From: Halorhabdus sp. CBA1104
GTDB lineage: Archaea > Halobacteriota > Halobacteria > Halobacteriales > Haloarculaceae
NCBI RefSeq assembly: GCF_009690625.1
Contig: NZ_CP033878.1
Coordinates: forward strand, 1,302,001-1,366,000
Reading direction: 5' to 3'
Length of the DNA: 64,000 nt
Shown here: piece by piece, positions 16,368 through 25,601 of the stretch
Layout of the letters: each line of letters begins with the position of its first letter
Numbering within the stretch: the first letter of the stretch is position 1
Notes under the pieces: model-generated
What the model was told of the DNA's origin: nothing
The model's database searches: none
What the model saw: the letters and a program-made list of their open reading frames with translations, nothing else
Translations under genes and position numbers: made by a program

Positions 16368-17324
16368 ATGCCAGAGCGACCAGTCAAAGGGAAAGTAGCG
16401 ATCATCGGAGCTGGAGACGTTGGCGCGACAACTGCATACGCGCTGATGCAAAGCGGCTCGGTCTCGGAGATGGCCCTGATAGACATCGATCACGAGAAGG
16501 CCGAAGGTGAGGCGATGGATCTGCGCCACGGCGCAGCGTTCGTCAAACCAGTAAACATCTACGCCGGCGACTACGAAGACGCCTGGGATGCCGACGTCGT
16601 CGTCATCACCGCCGGGGCGAGCCAGAAACCGGGCGAGACGCGCCTGGAATTGTTAGAACGGAACGTCGAGATCTTCGAGGATATGGTCCCCCGAATTACG
16701 GAGGGGCTGAACGACGATTCGGTGGTCCTCGTGGTTGCAAACCCTGTCGACATTCTCTCGTATGTCACCTGGCAGATCTCGGATCTGCCCTGGGAACGTG
16801 TCATCGGGACTGGGACTGTTCTCGATACCTCGCGGTTCCGAAACGTCCTCAGTAAGAACTGTAACGTCGACGCACGGAACATTCACGCCTACGTCATCGG
16901 CGAACACGGCGACAGCGAAGTCCTCGTCTGGAGTGCGACTCACATGGCCGGCGTCCCCTTCGACGACTACTGTCCGGTCTGTGAGATGGACTGTGGGTTA
17001 CAGCAGCGCGAACAAGTCGCCGAAGAGGTCCGTGGAGCGGCCTACGAGATCATCGACCGGAAGGGCGCGACGTACTACGCTATCGCGTTGGCTGCGACCG
17101 ACATCATCGAAAGTATCGTCCGGGACGAAAACTCGATCCACACCGTTTCGACACTGATGGACGGCCACCAGGGTCTCGAAGACGTCTATCTGAGCATGCC
17201 CGCAGTGCTCAACCGTGGTGGTGTCCGTCATGTAGTCGACCTCGATCTGGACGATCACGAACGCGAGCAGTTCGTCGAATCGGGCGAGATGCTGCGCTCC
17301 GAGTTGGACAAATTGGACATCTAG
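16368..17324 (+). CDS. ldh: L-lactate dehydrogenase (LDH/MDH superfamily)
   Basis: 318 residues. The Rossmann motif IIGAGDVGATTAY binds the cofactor, and Asp39 at the end of strand 2 (ALIDID) points to NAD over NADP. The substrate loop reads ASQKPGETR: Gln86 occupies the specificity position that is Gln in lactate dehydrogenases and Arg in malate dehydrogenases. Arg92 on the loop, the IGEHGDSEV segment with the catalytic His, and a substrate-binding Arg context are present. The likely reaction is pyruvate + NADH to L-lactate, used to reoxidise NADH in fermentation. It is monocistronic, followed by a 685-bp noncoding region. ATG 16368 is preferred; an upstream in-frame extension lacks the fold. 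Confidence 0.85.
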   Translation: MPERPVKGKVAIIGAGDVGATTAYALMQSGSVSEMALIDIDHEKAEGEAMDLRHGAAFVKPVNIYAGDYEDAWDADVVVITAGASQKPGETRLELLERNVEIFEDMVPRITEGLNDDSVVLVVANPVDILSYVTWQISDLPWERVIGTGTVLDTSRFRNVLSKNCNVDARNIHAYVIGEHGDSEVLVWSATHMAGVPFDDYCPVCEMDCGLQQREQVAEEVRGAAYEIIDRKGATYYAIALAATDIIESIVRDENSIHTVSTLMDGHQGLEDVYLSMPAVLNRGGVRHVVDLDLDDHEREQFVESGEMLRSELDKLDI

Positions 17325-18009
17325 CACAACTGTTGGGGCATGGATGGGTGCGGACAGGCGGAACCGCACGATCGAACAGACTGCCACCGTTTCTGGGACT
17401 CGAAAACGAGGCGAACTACCGATAGTTGCCGACTGGTATCGTATTCTATCATATGTTGAAATTCGACATGTAAACAGAGCAATAGCGAAGCATAGAGGGC
17501 TATCGGATGAGGACGACCTACAGCGTCCGCACGCACCGACAGTGACTATCGCATATGATCAAACGAACAAGAGGCAACCGGCTCGAACGACGGATCGATA
17601 CTGTTGGGTACCAACGACTGCCTAAATTGTCTATAGAAGGCACAGAAGGCGAGATCCTGTACGCAACACAAGCGGCGATGCATGCATCGCCGTAGACACG
17701 ACAGCAACACGAAGGCGATCACTCGAGCAGCCGGATCGGTCTTTCCTCCGCCACACCCACCCGCGACGCCTCCAAGCAAATCGGAAATGGGCAGTTGAGT
17801 GCAGGAGTCCCGGAAAGATAAGCAACAGACTAGTTAGGTGACGGGTGAATTCTAATGTGCTCGTCAATTTCTTCACAGCCGAGGAGAGAGCGGATCGAAA
17901 GCCGGTACACCCGACTCCTCGGCACAGGGAGAATAATTCACGAGTCGATGGATTGCCGTGTCAAGGCTCGATCTACTGGGGGTGGAAAGTGCAGACCCGC
18001 AACACGGCC
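17325..18009 (+). other. Convergent intergenic region, 685 bp
   Basis: No convincing gene on either strand; open frames here have mixed composition and no domain. It separates ldh from the second TrmB-like gene. The one clear structure is the 20-bp palindrome at 17673-17692. Confidence 0.6.
17673..17692. repeat. Perfect 20-bp palindrome
   Basis: CGGCGATGCATGCATCGCCG reads the same on both strands, with no spacer. It lies between two convergently transcribed genes (ldh and the TrmB-like regulator). It could be a protein-binding site or part of a transcript end; a loop-less palindrome is a poor RNA hairpin. Confidence 0.85.
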
Positions 18010-19068
18010 CTAGAGGCGAGTGATCCGAATCGAGCGAGCCCGGTAATCTTCGAGGTAAGCATTGGTTCCACCCACGGTGACAGTTTCCCCGCCGTTGTCG
18101 ATATACAGACACGACTGGTGGGGGATCGTCGCCGTGATCGGTTCGATCAACCGCTGGCCGACCTCTACGACCTCGCCGCTGATCGTGACCGCTGCTTCCG
18201 GCTCGTCGACTGGCCGAGCATCTATCTCTGCAGCGATGTCGACACCGTCTTTCAGCTGCAGGGTCGCATCGATAACGGCTTTTCGGATGTTCGAATAGGT
18301 GGTCGGAAGACTCTGTGGCGCTGTGACGTAGTATTCTTGTCCGATTTGCCACTGGTATTCCATAAGCGTCGTGAAGACGACACTGACGAGGTGCGGTTGC
18401 GAAGAGTACAACGCATTTCGATGGCTCGATGAGTCAGACGTGATCTTTGTCGGAGCGACCAACCCGAAGTCACGGTCCACTGCAAGCAGAATAAGCCCCG
18501 GATCCGCAGAATACCGGATGACGTCGGCCGTTTCTTCCATCGGTGGGTCGGATTCCAACTCGGTCTCTTCGTCGTAATCCGTAAGCAACAGCATGGTCGC
18601 GACGTCGTTGTCGATAGCATCGACGAGTGTCTCCTGCACTGTCGAAAACAACTGTGCTGGGATCGAAATCCCAACACGGCGTTGGGCCGAGGAGATCATC
18701 TCCTTCATCGTCGCGATGACCGTCGACCTGGACTTCAGGATCTTGACGGTCTCCGTACTGTAGTGATCTCGGTGGTATCGTTCCTCCAGTCGGTTGTACA
18801 GCTGGTCGACCATCGTTTGAAGCTGCTCGCGAACTTCGTCGGGAGGGGCTGGTTCGACCGTGGTCGGGGTGATATAGTCGTTGACGACAACGAAGTTGAA
18901 CGCTTCTAGCTTGTCGATCGCGTTGTAGGCGTGTCGACGTGAGATATTGGACGCGTCGACGACCTCTTGGACGGTCATCGGCCCGTCGTGTAGTATCGTG
19001 ATGAACGCCTCGGTCTCCTTGGCAGTAAATCCAAACGACCGGATCAACTCCGAGAGTTGCTCGGCCAT
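18010..19068 (-). CDS. TrmB-like sugar-responsive transcriptional regulator
   Basis: 352 residues from ATG 19068 (MAEQLSELIRSFGFTAKE); a GTG three codons upstream is possible. Domains: N-terminal winged helix with the HTH around TVQEVVDASNISRRHAYNAID (about 30-55), a coiled linker (MVDQLYNRLEERYH), and a long C-terminal effector region of about 230 residues that ends with the strand-rich segment typical of the TrmB sugar-binding C-terminus (LYIDNGGETVTVGGTNAYLEDY). A TATA-like ACTATTTATCG lies about 30 bp upstream on the minus strand. It is the nearest regulator to the ABC importer at 20730, so control of the sugar cluster is a reasonable inference. Confidence 0.85.
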   Translation of the reverse strand: MAEQLSELIRSFGFTAKETEAFITILHDGPMTVQEVVDASNISRRHAYNAIDKLEAFNFVVVNDYITPTTVEPAPPDEVREQLQTMVDQLYNRLEERYHRDHYSTETVKILKSRSTVIATMKEMISSAQRRVGISIPAQLFSTVQETLVDAIDNDVATMLLLTDYDEETELESDPPMEETADVIRYSADPGLILLAVDRDFGLVAPTKITSDSSSHRNALYSSQPHLVSVVFTTLMEYQWQIGQEYYVTAPQSLPTTYSNIRKAVIDATLQLKDGVDIAAEIDARPVDEPEAAVTISGEVVEVGQRLIEPITATIPHQSCLYIDNGGETVTVGGTNAYLEDYRARSIRITRL

Positions 19069-20729
19069 CGTATACACGAAGGACGCGCGGTGCGATAAAT
19101 AGTATGGGAAGCCATGCGGAAACGCAGTCGCGTGCCCAAACGATGGTGTTCACAGACGGCCACCATTCGCGCGTCTTCGTTGGGGGACGATCAGTGGATA
19201 CTGGCCGCTAGTGTCAATAGACGATGGGCTCTATGTCTCGAAATAGTACTAGATAAAATTCATAACTCGAAAAGTGACAAAATAACAAATTATATCGGCA
19301 TCCGCCGAAATCGTGGACGGGAGACAAGATAGGCGACTCGATGACCCGGCCAGCACGCCCGAATTCCCGAGGCTAATCCGTCGTTCGGCTGGGTCCCTCT
19401 CCGTGGCGTAGCGTGAGTGAGGTGAGTGGGGCTCACTGGCGATCGATGGAAACCAGCAGTGATGGGAGAAAAGAGTGAACAGCGAGCCGAAAAAGCCGAC
19501 AGTCGGTCCAAAATGGACGCGACTCCATTGGGCCAAATACCAGGGACAGCGGGCGAGAGGGAGACGCCATATCGTTCTGTAGCCGCTGTCGGTGTCACTC
19601 CTCACGCAGGGGACGAAAAAGAAGGTTCTCTGGCAGGCTCACGGCGTGAGTGGCCGGCACAGAACTATCGGCTGCCGAATTGTATACGAAGACGAACAAC
19701 CATATTTTGTATTATACTCCAGATTTGGTAAAACAGTTCAAAGTGACTCCGGGTGCGCTGGCCCAGGCCCAAGCGTTCAGAGCAAGCACCGAGTAAAGAT
19801 GGATACACAACGGCGCGGTCAGTCTTCGTTACTGGTGCCGTCAGATTGCGACGCCGATGAGCGAAGTCCAAGCGATGACACGACAGACAGGCGGTGTACG
19901 GATCGACGAGCGTCTCACCAGCTTACGGGCCGATCCAGACGGACACGCCCCGCAGGTGAAGGGTGGGGCGCGGACAGTCTGTTCGTCGATGGGCTACCAA
20001 TTGTCAAGTGGCGATGAGAGAGTCCGTTCCAGTCGTCAGGCGAAAAATAACGGGTGTACTATTGTTATTCTCGTTCGGCACAGTCCGTGTGACACTCTCT
20101 GACAGTCCATCGAGTGACGAGTGACAGGATAGATCCCACAGCGGCTGTCGATCCACAGATAGAGAAAATCTGTTACATCTAATTTCACAGACGATAAGAC
20201 AGTTTTGCGATTATTACCGAGAATATATTTGGATAATATCTCTATAGATGGATATATTCAAAATACTCGCCAACAGTGCTGTGAGATCGGGGTTGTGAGA
20301 GTCGTTACCGCACAACCGGCACGATGTAATTGGATTTTACAAATCCGATTCAGCATTGAAGACCATGATATAAATTACAACGTCGGACGCACAAGATCGC
20401 GAGAGAGTCTAGTCCGTTGCCGGTGGAACGTATCGATACGAGTCGAGAAACAAACCACGGCGGGTAATCGGTCGAGAACAGCTGCGTCAATCTGAGCGAG
20501 AATCGACGCGCTGTAGCCAGTGACGGCGGAGATCGTCCGTATCGGAGGCCTACAGAGACAGTACACGCTGACAATCCCTTCAGTGAGACATACGCCGCAA
20601 CTGCACCGAGAAGCCCAGATCGCGGTGGAGAAACGACGAAACACCCCGGACCCCATGCCAAGATATATAAGCTATGATGTGGGCTACCGGTACTAATATA
20701 TACGTAGGGATCAATCATTCCGATTGTCC
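19069..20729 (+). other. Unusually long noncoding region upstream of the sugar ABC operon
   Basis: 1,661 bp with no gene I can support. Open frames here (for example around 19426-19731 and 20350-20718) lack domains, ribosome sites and acidic composition. Several stretches are strongly AT-rich (about 19240-19300, 20160-20270, 20365-20395). It may hold promoters, regulatory RNA or a decayed gene; I see nothing decisive. Confidence 0.6.
20661..20671 (+). promoter_or_regulatory. TATA box for the sugar ABC operon
   Basis: AGATATATAAG lies about 65 bp before the ATG of the solute-binding protein and predicts a transcript start near 20690. A second AT-rich TACTAATATATACGTA sits at 20691-20706 and may be a regulator site or an alternative TATA. 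Confidence 0.5.
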
Positions 20730-22112
20730 ATGTCAGACAAACCTGTGAGGAGTGGACGGAGACGTAAGTTCATCAAGGGAGCGGGAGCTGCGATGGTAAC
20801 AGCGCTCGCTGGCTGTGGTGGCGGCGACACGACGACGGAAGGAGAGGGAAGCGGTTCGACGCCGACGGAGAACAACGAAGGGACGACGACCGGGACGGCG
20901 TCCCAGAACGTCACGACCCTCTCGTTGCGGATGTTCGCCAACAGCGCCAAAGAGAAGTTTATCAACGACCACAACCCCAAGATGCGGGAGGAGATCGGTG
21001 TCGAGGTTGACTACGAGACGATGGGCTGGAGCAACGCGAAAAAAGTCCAGAACAACAGCATTACGAGTGGGTCCGGTCCCGACGTCGAGGAGATTGCCTC
21101 GACGTGGATGCCCAAGCAGATCAACTCGAACGGGTGGATGGATATGGGAGAAGCCGGTGTCGATCTGCCCGAAGACAAGATCTACGACTCGCCGATGGAG
21201 ATCGGTAAGTTCGATGGTGTGACCGCTGGCTTCCCGTGGTTCTGGGGTCCGCGCGCGCACCTGTACTACGATGGAATGATGGAAAGTGCCGGTATCGACG
21301 GCGCGCCAAGCACCTGGGACGAGATGATCGAAGACGCGAAAACGTTCAACGGGTGGGCCGAGAAGCAAGCAAGCAGTGGCTTCCAGCAAAAGTCCCTCTT
21401 TGGCATCCCCGGCGCGAACAACTGGGCGGTCACCCAGTACTACATGATGCTCCTCTGGCAGAACGGCGGCCAGATGCTCGACGACAACAACAAGGCCGTC
21501 TTCAACAGCGACAAAGCCGTCCAAGCGATGAACTTCTATAAGGACCTGGCTGGCGCGAACAATATTTCGCCCCGGTCGTCTATCGAGTGGAACGGCACCG
21601 CGCGGAACAACGCCTTCATCTCGAAACAGATCGCCAGTACCTGGGCCGGTATCACGATGAAGAGCAACATCAGCAACCCCCAGAAGAATCTGACCGCAGG
21701 GGCGCCACCGGCCGGGCCAAACGGTGATCCGTCGACGTTCTTCGGCGTGAACCTGATCGGCATTCACCCGTGGACGGACAAACAGCGGGCCGCCGCGAAA
21801 TTCGTCGAGTACCTCACGCGAGCGGACGTGAACGCGGATCTCGCCAAGCGCCGGGGCTTTCTCCCGTCGGTCAAAGAGAGCTTCCAGGCACCCGCAATCC
21901 AGAACAACTCGTTGTTCCAGGAGTTCAACACGCTGCTCGAGGATACCAACGCCAAAACCGCGCCACAGGTCGTCGGCTGGGGTGGGGTTGCCAACTCGCT
22001 GAAGGGTGCTATCGTCGATATCCTGACCAAAGAATCGACTGGCAACTGGTCGCAAGGAGACACGAAAAAGCGTCTCGACGCAGCGGTCACGCAGGCCAAC
22101 GACGCCCTCTGA
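20730..22112 (+). CDS. ABC sugar transporter, Tat-exported solute-binding lipoprotein
   Basis: 460 residues. The N-terminus has a twin-arginine motif (GRRRKFIKGAG), a short hydrophobic stretch and a lipobox LAGC, so it is exported folded by Tat and lipid-anchored. A Thr/Ser/Glu-rich linker follows, then a family-1 (MalE/UgpB-like) binding fold with features such as GPDVEEIASTWMPKQ, GFPWFWGPRAHLYYDG and FFGVNLIGIHPWTDKQRAAAKF. It binds an oligosaccharide or related sugar outside the cell and delivers it to the two permeases downstream. The first of these starts 182 bp later with its own GGAGGTGA site. Confidence 0.92.
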   Translation: MSDKPVRSGRRRKFIKGAGAAMVTALAGCGGGDTTTEGEGSGSTPTENNEGTTTGTASQNVTTLSLRMFANSAKEKFINDHNPKMREEIGVEVDYETMGWSNAKKVQNNSITSGSGPDVEEIASTWMPKQINSNGWMDMGEAGVDLPEDKIYDSPMEIGKFDGVTAGFPWFWGPRAHLYYDGMMESAGIDGAPSTWDEMIEDAKTFNGWAEKQASSGFQQKSLFGIPGANNWAVTQYYMMLLWQNGGQMLDDNNKAVFNSDKAVQAMNFYKDLAGANNISPRSSIEWNGTARNNAFISKQIASTWAGITMKSNISNPQKNLTAGAPPAGPNGDPSTFFGVNLIGIHPWTDKQRAAAKFVEYLTRADVNADLAKRRGFLPSVKESFQAPAIQNNSLFQEFNTLLEDTNAKTAPQVVGWGGVANSLKGAIVDILTKESTGNWSQGDTKKRLDAAVTQANDAL

Positions 22113-22294
22113 AGACTCGCGCCCCAACCAAGGGTTCGTCCACCAGACGCGCCGCCGCCACGATTCGACATCCCGTCTTGGCCGTCGATTGCGTCGGTCA
22201 GTAGCCGATCGTGTAACTTGTTTTGATTTTTTTGACTGGTCGAGGGAGCAAAGAACACAAACAAATATTAGTGTGGAGGTGAACACTTCGATCT

Positions 22295-23272
22295 ATGTCC
22301 CAGACCGTAGAGGAACGTACCGACGGCCATTCGTCCGAGGGCAGATGGGCCTCGTTGACGAAAGATCAAAAATTCGGATTGAAGCTCATCCTACCGGCGT
22401 TTACGCTCATGGCGATCGTCCACGGCTTCCCGATCGTCATGGGTTTCGTGATGAGCTTCTATAAGTTTCCGTCCCTGGACATCGCTGAATGGTTCAGACC
22501 GGAGACGTTCGTCGCGTTGACACACTACATCGATATTTTCGAGCCGGAGACGTTCATCGGATCACAGATCGTCGGCTCGATGAAGGCGACGCTCATCTAC
22601 ACCGTGGGATGTGTGACCGGCGTGTTCACGCTCGGGATGATCGCGGCGCTCGCGCTCAATCACGATTTCAGAGGGAAGCTCGCAGCCAGGACCGCGATTC
22701 TGGTTCCGTGGGTCGTCCCCATCGTGCCGATGCTGTTGACCTGGCGGATGATGCTGGCTTTCGACGGTTCGATCAACGGCCTGTTGTTGATGACGCCGTT
22801 GTTCGATTCAGTCCAGTCGCTCCCACAGTGGCTCCTGGGGCCCAATTCACTCTTGACGATCATCATCACGAACATCTGGCGACAGTTCCCGTGGGCGGCG
22901 ATCATGTTGTACGCCGGGCTCCAGTCGATCCCCCAGCAGCTCTACGAGGCGGCTGATATCGATGGAGCCAGTCGGTGGGGTAAGTTCCGGCACGTGACGC
23001 TTCCACAATTGATGCCCGTCTCGACGGTCATCCTCCTGTTGATGATCCTCTGGACGCTCGTCAACTTCACCATCCCGTACGTCCTTCTGGGATCACAGCC
23101 CAGTGAGTCCGCGAACGTACTGATAGTACTCGCCTACAATGCCGGCTTCAGCCAATCCCAGTACGGGGCTGGAGCGGCAATCAGCTTCCTGCTGTTCATC
23201 ATCGCGATGATCTTCGCGTACGTGTACTACAAGCGCACTGTGCAGAGCGAATACCAAGGAGGTGCCATCTAA
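22295..23272 (+). CDS. ABC sugar transporter permease (MalF-like)
   Basis: 325 residues with six hydrophobic segments after a short cytoplasmic N-terminus. The EAA loop that docks to the ATPase is visible near residue 220 (YEAADIDGASRWGKFRHVTLP). GGAGGTGA at 22275-22282 is well placed for ATG 22295. It pairs with the MalG-like permease, which starts 3 bp after its stop, to form the transmembrane channel of a carbohydrate importer (CUT1 type). Confidence 0.92.
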   Translation: MSQTVEERTDGHSSEGRWASLTKDQKFGLKLILPAFTLMAIVHGFPIVMGFVMSFYKFPSLDIAEWFRPETFVALTHYIDIFEPETFIGSQIVGSMKATLIYTVGCVTGVFTLGMIAALALNHDFRGKLAARTAILVPWVVPIVPMLLTWRMMLAFDGSINGLLLMTPLFDSVQSLPQWLLGPNSLLTIIITNIWRQFPWAAIMLYAGLQSIPQQLYEAADIDGASRWGKFRHVTLPQLMPVSTVILLLMILWTLVNFTIPYVLLGSQPSESANVLIVLAYNAGFSQSQYGAGAAISFLLFIIAMIFAYVYYKRTVQSEYQGGAI

Positions 23273-23275
23273 CCG

Positions 23276-24184
23276 ATGTTCGAACGATTCAGAACCGACC
23301 AAGACAGTGGATTGTTCGCCGACGAGCTTCGTCTGGAGTCGTCGGCCAGAGAGACGTTGTTCAGCCTGTTGGTGCGCGTGACGTTGGTGTTGCTGTTGAT
23401 CTTCGCACTGTTTCCGTTCTGGATGATGCTCCAGACGTCGTTGAAACCACGATCAGAGATCGCACTCGCGGGCTTTCACCCGATCCCCCAGGCGTGGACG
23501 ATCGAGCACTACCTGCAGATGTGGGATGTGATTCCGCTGGTTAACTACTACTTCAACAGCCTGCTCATCGCGAGCGTGACGACCGTGCTCAGCCTCACCA
23601 TCGCCGGCCTGGCGGCCTACGCGTTCTCCCGCTACGAATTCCCGGGCAAGTCGACGTTCGAAGTCAGTGCGCTGGCGACGCAGATGATTCCGGGCATCCT
23701 CATCCTGATTCCGATGTTCCTGTTGTTCACGTTTCTCGGGCAAAGCGGCATCCCGATGAAAGACACGTACTGGGGTATGATCTTCCTCTACACCACCTTT
23801 ACCGTCCCCTTCGCCATCTGGATGTTGCGCGGGTACATCGATACGATTCCGGCGGCACTCGAAGAAGCCGCTCGGATCGACGGGTGTAGCCGACTCGAAG
23901 CCCTCTACCGGATCGTCTTCCCGCTGGCACTGCCGGGCTTCGCTGCGACCGGGATGTTCGTCTTCCTGCTTGCGTTCAACGAAGTCCTGTTCGCCTCGGT
24001 GATGGCCCCCAACAAAGTCACGCCATTTGCCATCGGTATCTACGACTTCATGGAGGCCTACTCGACGCAACTGGGCCCACTGATGGCTGCATCGACGACG
24101 GCCTCGCTCCCAATACTGATTATCTTCGTCGCGTTCAACCGGCAGATCGTCTCCGGCCTCACCGCCGGGAGCGTCAAGCAGTAA
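23276..24184 (+). CDS. ABC sugar transporter permease (MalG-like)
   Basis: 302 residues, six membrane segments, first helix around LLIFALFPFWMMLQTSLK. The EAA loop EEAARIDGCSRLEALYRIVFPL lies near residue 200. It is the second permease of the CUT1 importer and the last gene of the plus-strand operon. The kinase gene beyond it runs convergently, with 193 bp between. Confidence 0.92.
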   Translation: MFERFRTDQDSGLFADELRLESSARETLFSLLVRVTLVLLLIFALFPFWMMLQTSLKPRSEIALAGFHPIPQAWTIEHYLQMWDVIPLVNYYFNSLLIASVTTVLSLTIAGLAAYAFSRYEFPGKSTFEVSALATQMIPGILILIPMFLLFTFLGQSGIPMKDTYWGMIFLYTTFTVPFAIWMLRGYIDTIPAALEEAARIDGCSRLEALYRIVFPLALPGFAATGMFVFLLAFNEVLFASVMAPNKVTPFAIGIYDFMEAYSTQLGPLMAASTTASLPILIIFVAFNRQIVSGLTAGSVKQ

Positions 24185-24377
24185 GGCGCTCGCGACGGCA
24201 TTTTGCGATCGAGAGAACGGCTCTCGCCACTCCTTTTCCGGCCAGAAGTCAGTGACTCACGAGTCAGAGCAACACGTCCCGGCACAGTCGGGCGCGAAGG
24301 CGTCGAGGACAATTTTCGGGTCCACAGTCCAGCTCGGTCACGACGAGAGCGAAGCGGGCAGATCCAATCGGGGAAAA

Positions 24378-25382
24378 TCAGTCTCGTGACGGCTGCAGTT
24401 GTGGCTCGGTCGCGTCGATGCCTGCGCGCTCGATCCGAGCGTCGAGTGCTTGCAGTTGGTCGACGTCGATCGAGAACGCGTGATTGTCGGCGGCAAGAGC
24501 CACGCCGCCGACGACCGGGTGTTGGATCGGCTCCAGCACGTCGGGCGCCTGGAACTGTTCGGTGACGGCCGAGACGAACTGCTCGCGAACGAGCGTCGAC
24601 TCTAAGAGGCCACCGACGCCGCCGACCGACACCGGGTCGGCCAAGTCGAGTTCGTCGTCGACCGCTTTGGCGGCAAGGGCGAGTTCCTCGCCGGCTTCGC
24701 GTAGCAGGTCGAGTGCAACCGCATCGCCCGCCTGTGCCGCTGCGGTGACTTCCTCGGCGAACGACGCGATGTTACCCGGCGGCTCGGCGTGTTCGTAGAC
24801 GGGTTTGATGATTTCGAGAAACGAGTCGACATCAAAGTGCTGGGTTGCACGATCGGTGAGTTCCGTTTCGGGACCACGGCCGTCGAAGCCACGAGCAGCC
24901 GTTTGCAGCCCGCGCCGGGCGAGAGAGAAGCCGCTTCCTTCGTCTCCCAGAAGCCAGCCCCACCCGCTCGTTCGGACGTCGGCCCCACTCTCGTCACGAC
25001 CGTACGCCGTCGCGCCAGTGCCTGCGACGACGGCAATACCCGGATCACCGGCCGTCAGCGCGTAATGAGACAGCGCGACGTCAGAGACAATCTCGAACGA
25101 TTCGAGGACGTCGATGTCGGCGAGGAACTCGCGGACGACAGCCTCTTGCTCAGCGAGTTGCATCCCTGCGAACCCGAACCCACCGACGACGGGTTCCTCA
25201 ATCGGGTCGGTCGGCGAAAGTGCACGTTCGATCGTTGCCGCGACGTTATCCCTGGCGGTCTCTGCCCCCACAGCGAGATAGTTGCCGGGGCCACCCTGCG
25301 CAACACCGAGTAAGTCCAGTGTCGAATCGACGGCGATGCAATCGGTAGTCGAGCCACCGGCGTCGACGCTTACAATGATCAT
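24378..25382 (-). CDS. BadF/BadG-type kinase, N-acetylglucosamine-kinase-like
   Basis: 334 residues of the ASKHA (actin/hexokinase) fold. ATP-binding motifs are visible: phosphate-1 DAGGSTTDCIAVD at the N-terminus, GTGATAYGRD and GWGWLLGDEGSGFSLARRGL in the middle, and an adenosine segment VGGVGGLLEST. The GDEGS motif is characteristic of GlcNAc kinases in this family. It probably phosphorylates an imported amino sugar, though some members activate other substrates. A TATA-like element (CGAAAAATACAAAC, minus strand, about 25408-25421) lies about 30 bp upstream. It is followed on the same strand side by the SIS gene, with 219 bp between. Confidence 0.82.
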   Translation of the reverse strand: MIIVSVDAGGSTTDCIAVDSTLDLLGVAQGGPGNYLAVGAETARDNVAATIERALSPTDPIEEPVVGGFGFAGMQLAEQEAVVREFLADIDVLESFEIVSDVALSHYALTAGDPGIAVVAGTGATAYGRDESGADVRTSGWGWLLGDEGSGFSLARRGLQTAARGFDGRGPETELTDRATQHFDVDSFLEIIKPVYEHAEPPGNIASFAEEVTAAAQAGDAVALDLLREAGEELALAAKAVDDELDLADPVSVGGVGGLLESTLVREQFVSAVTEQFQAPDVLEPIQHPVVGGVALAADNHAFSIDVDQLQALDARIERAGIDATEPQLQPSRD

Positions 25383-25601
25383 CGGTATGGTATTCGTCGA
25401 ATTTTGGTTTGTATTTTTCGGGTAGCGATCAGTCGGTCTGGCGTGACCCGCCCAGTGGAAGGGCCGATCCAGCGGTCACGAGACCGTCGGGCAGTGCCGA
25501 ACGGAAACGACTGCGTACAGCCGATGCTGTTTCTCCTCGGAAGCGTTCGTCCGTGTCTCCGCTTCGGGTAACTGCGCGGTCGAACCACAGCGACCATGCC
25601 G

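Noticed and set aside
17845-18432. Open frame of 195 codons before the TrmB-like gene
   Set aside because: It overlaps the regulator gene in antisense and its first part has no domain or ribosome site.
19426-20102. Short open frames in the 1.66-kb gap
   Set aside because: Basic, Ser/Arg-rich shadow-like composition, no conserved motif, no ribosome site.
20733-22286. 517-codon open frame on the minus strand
   Set aside because: It lies fully opposite the solute-binding protein, has Arg/Gly-rich shadow composition and no domain.
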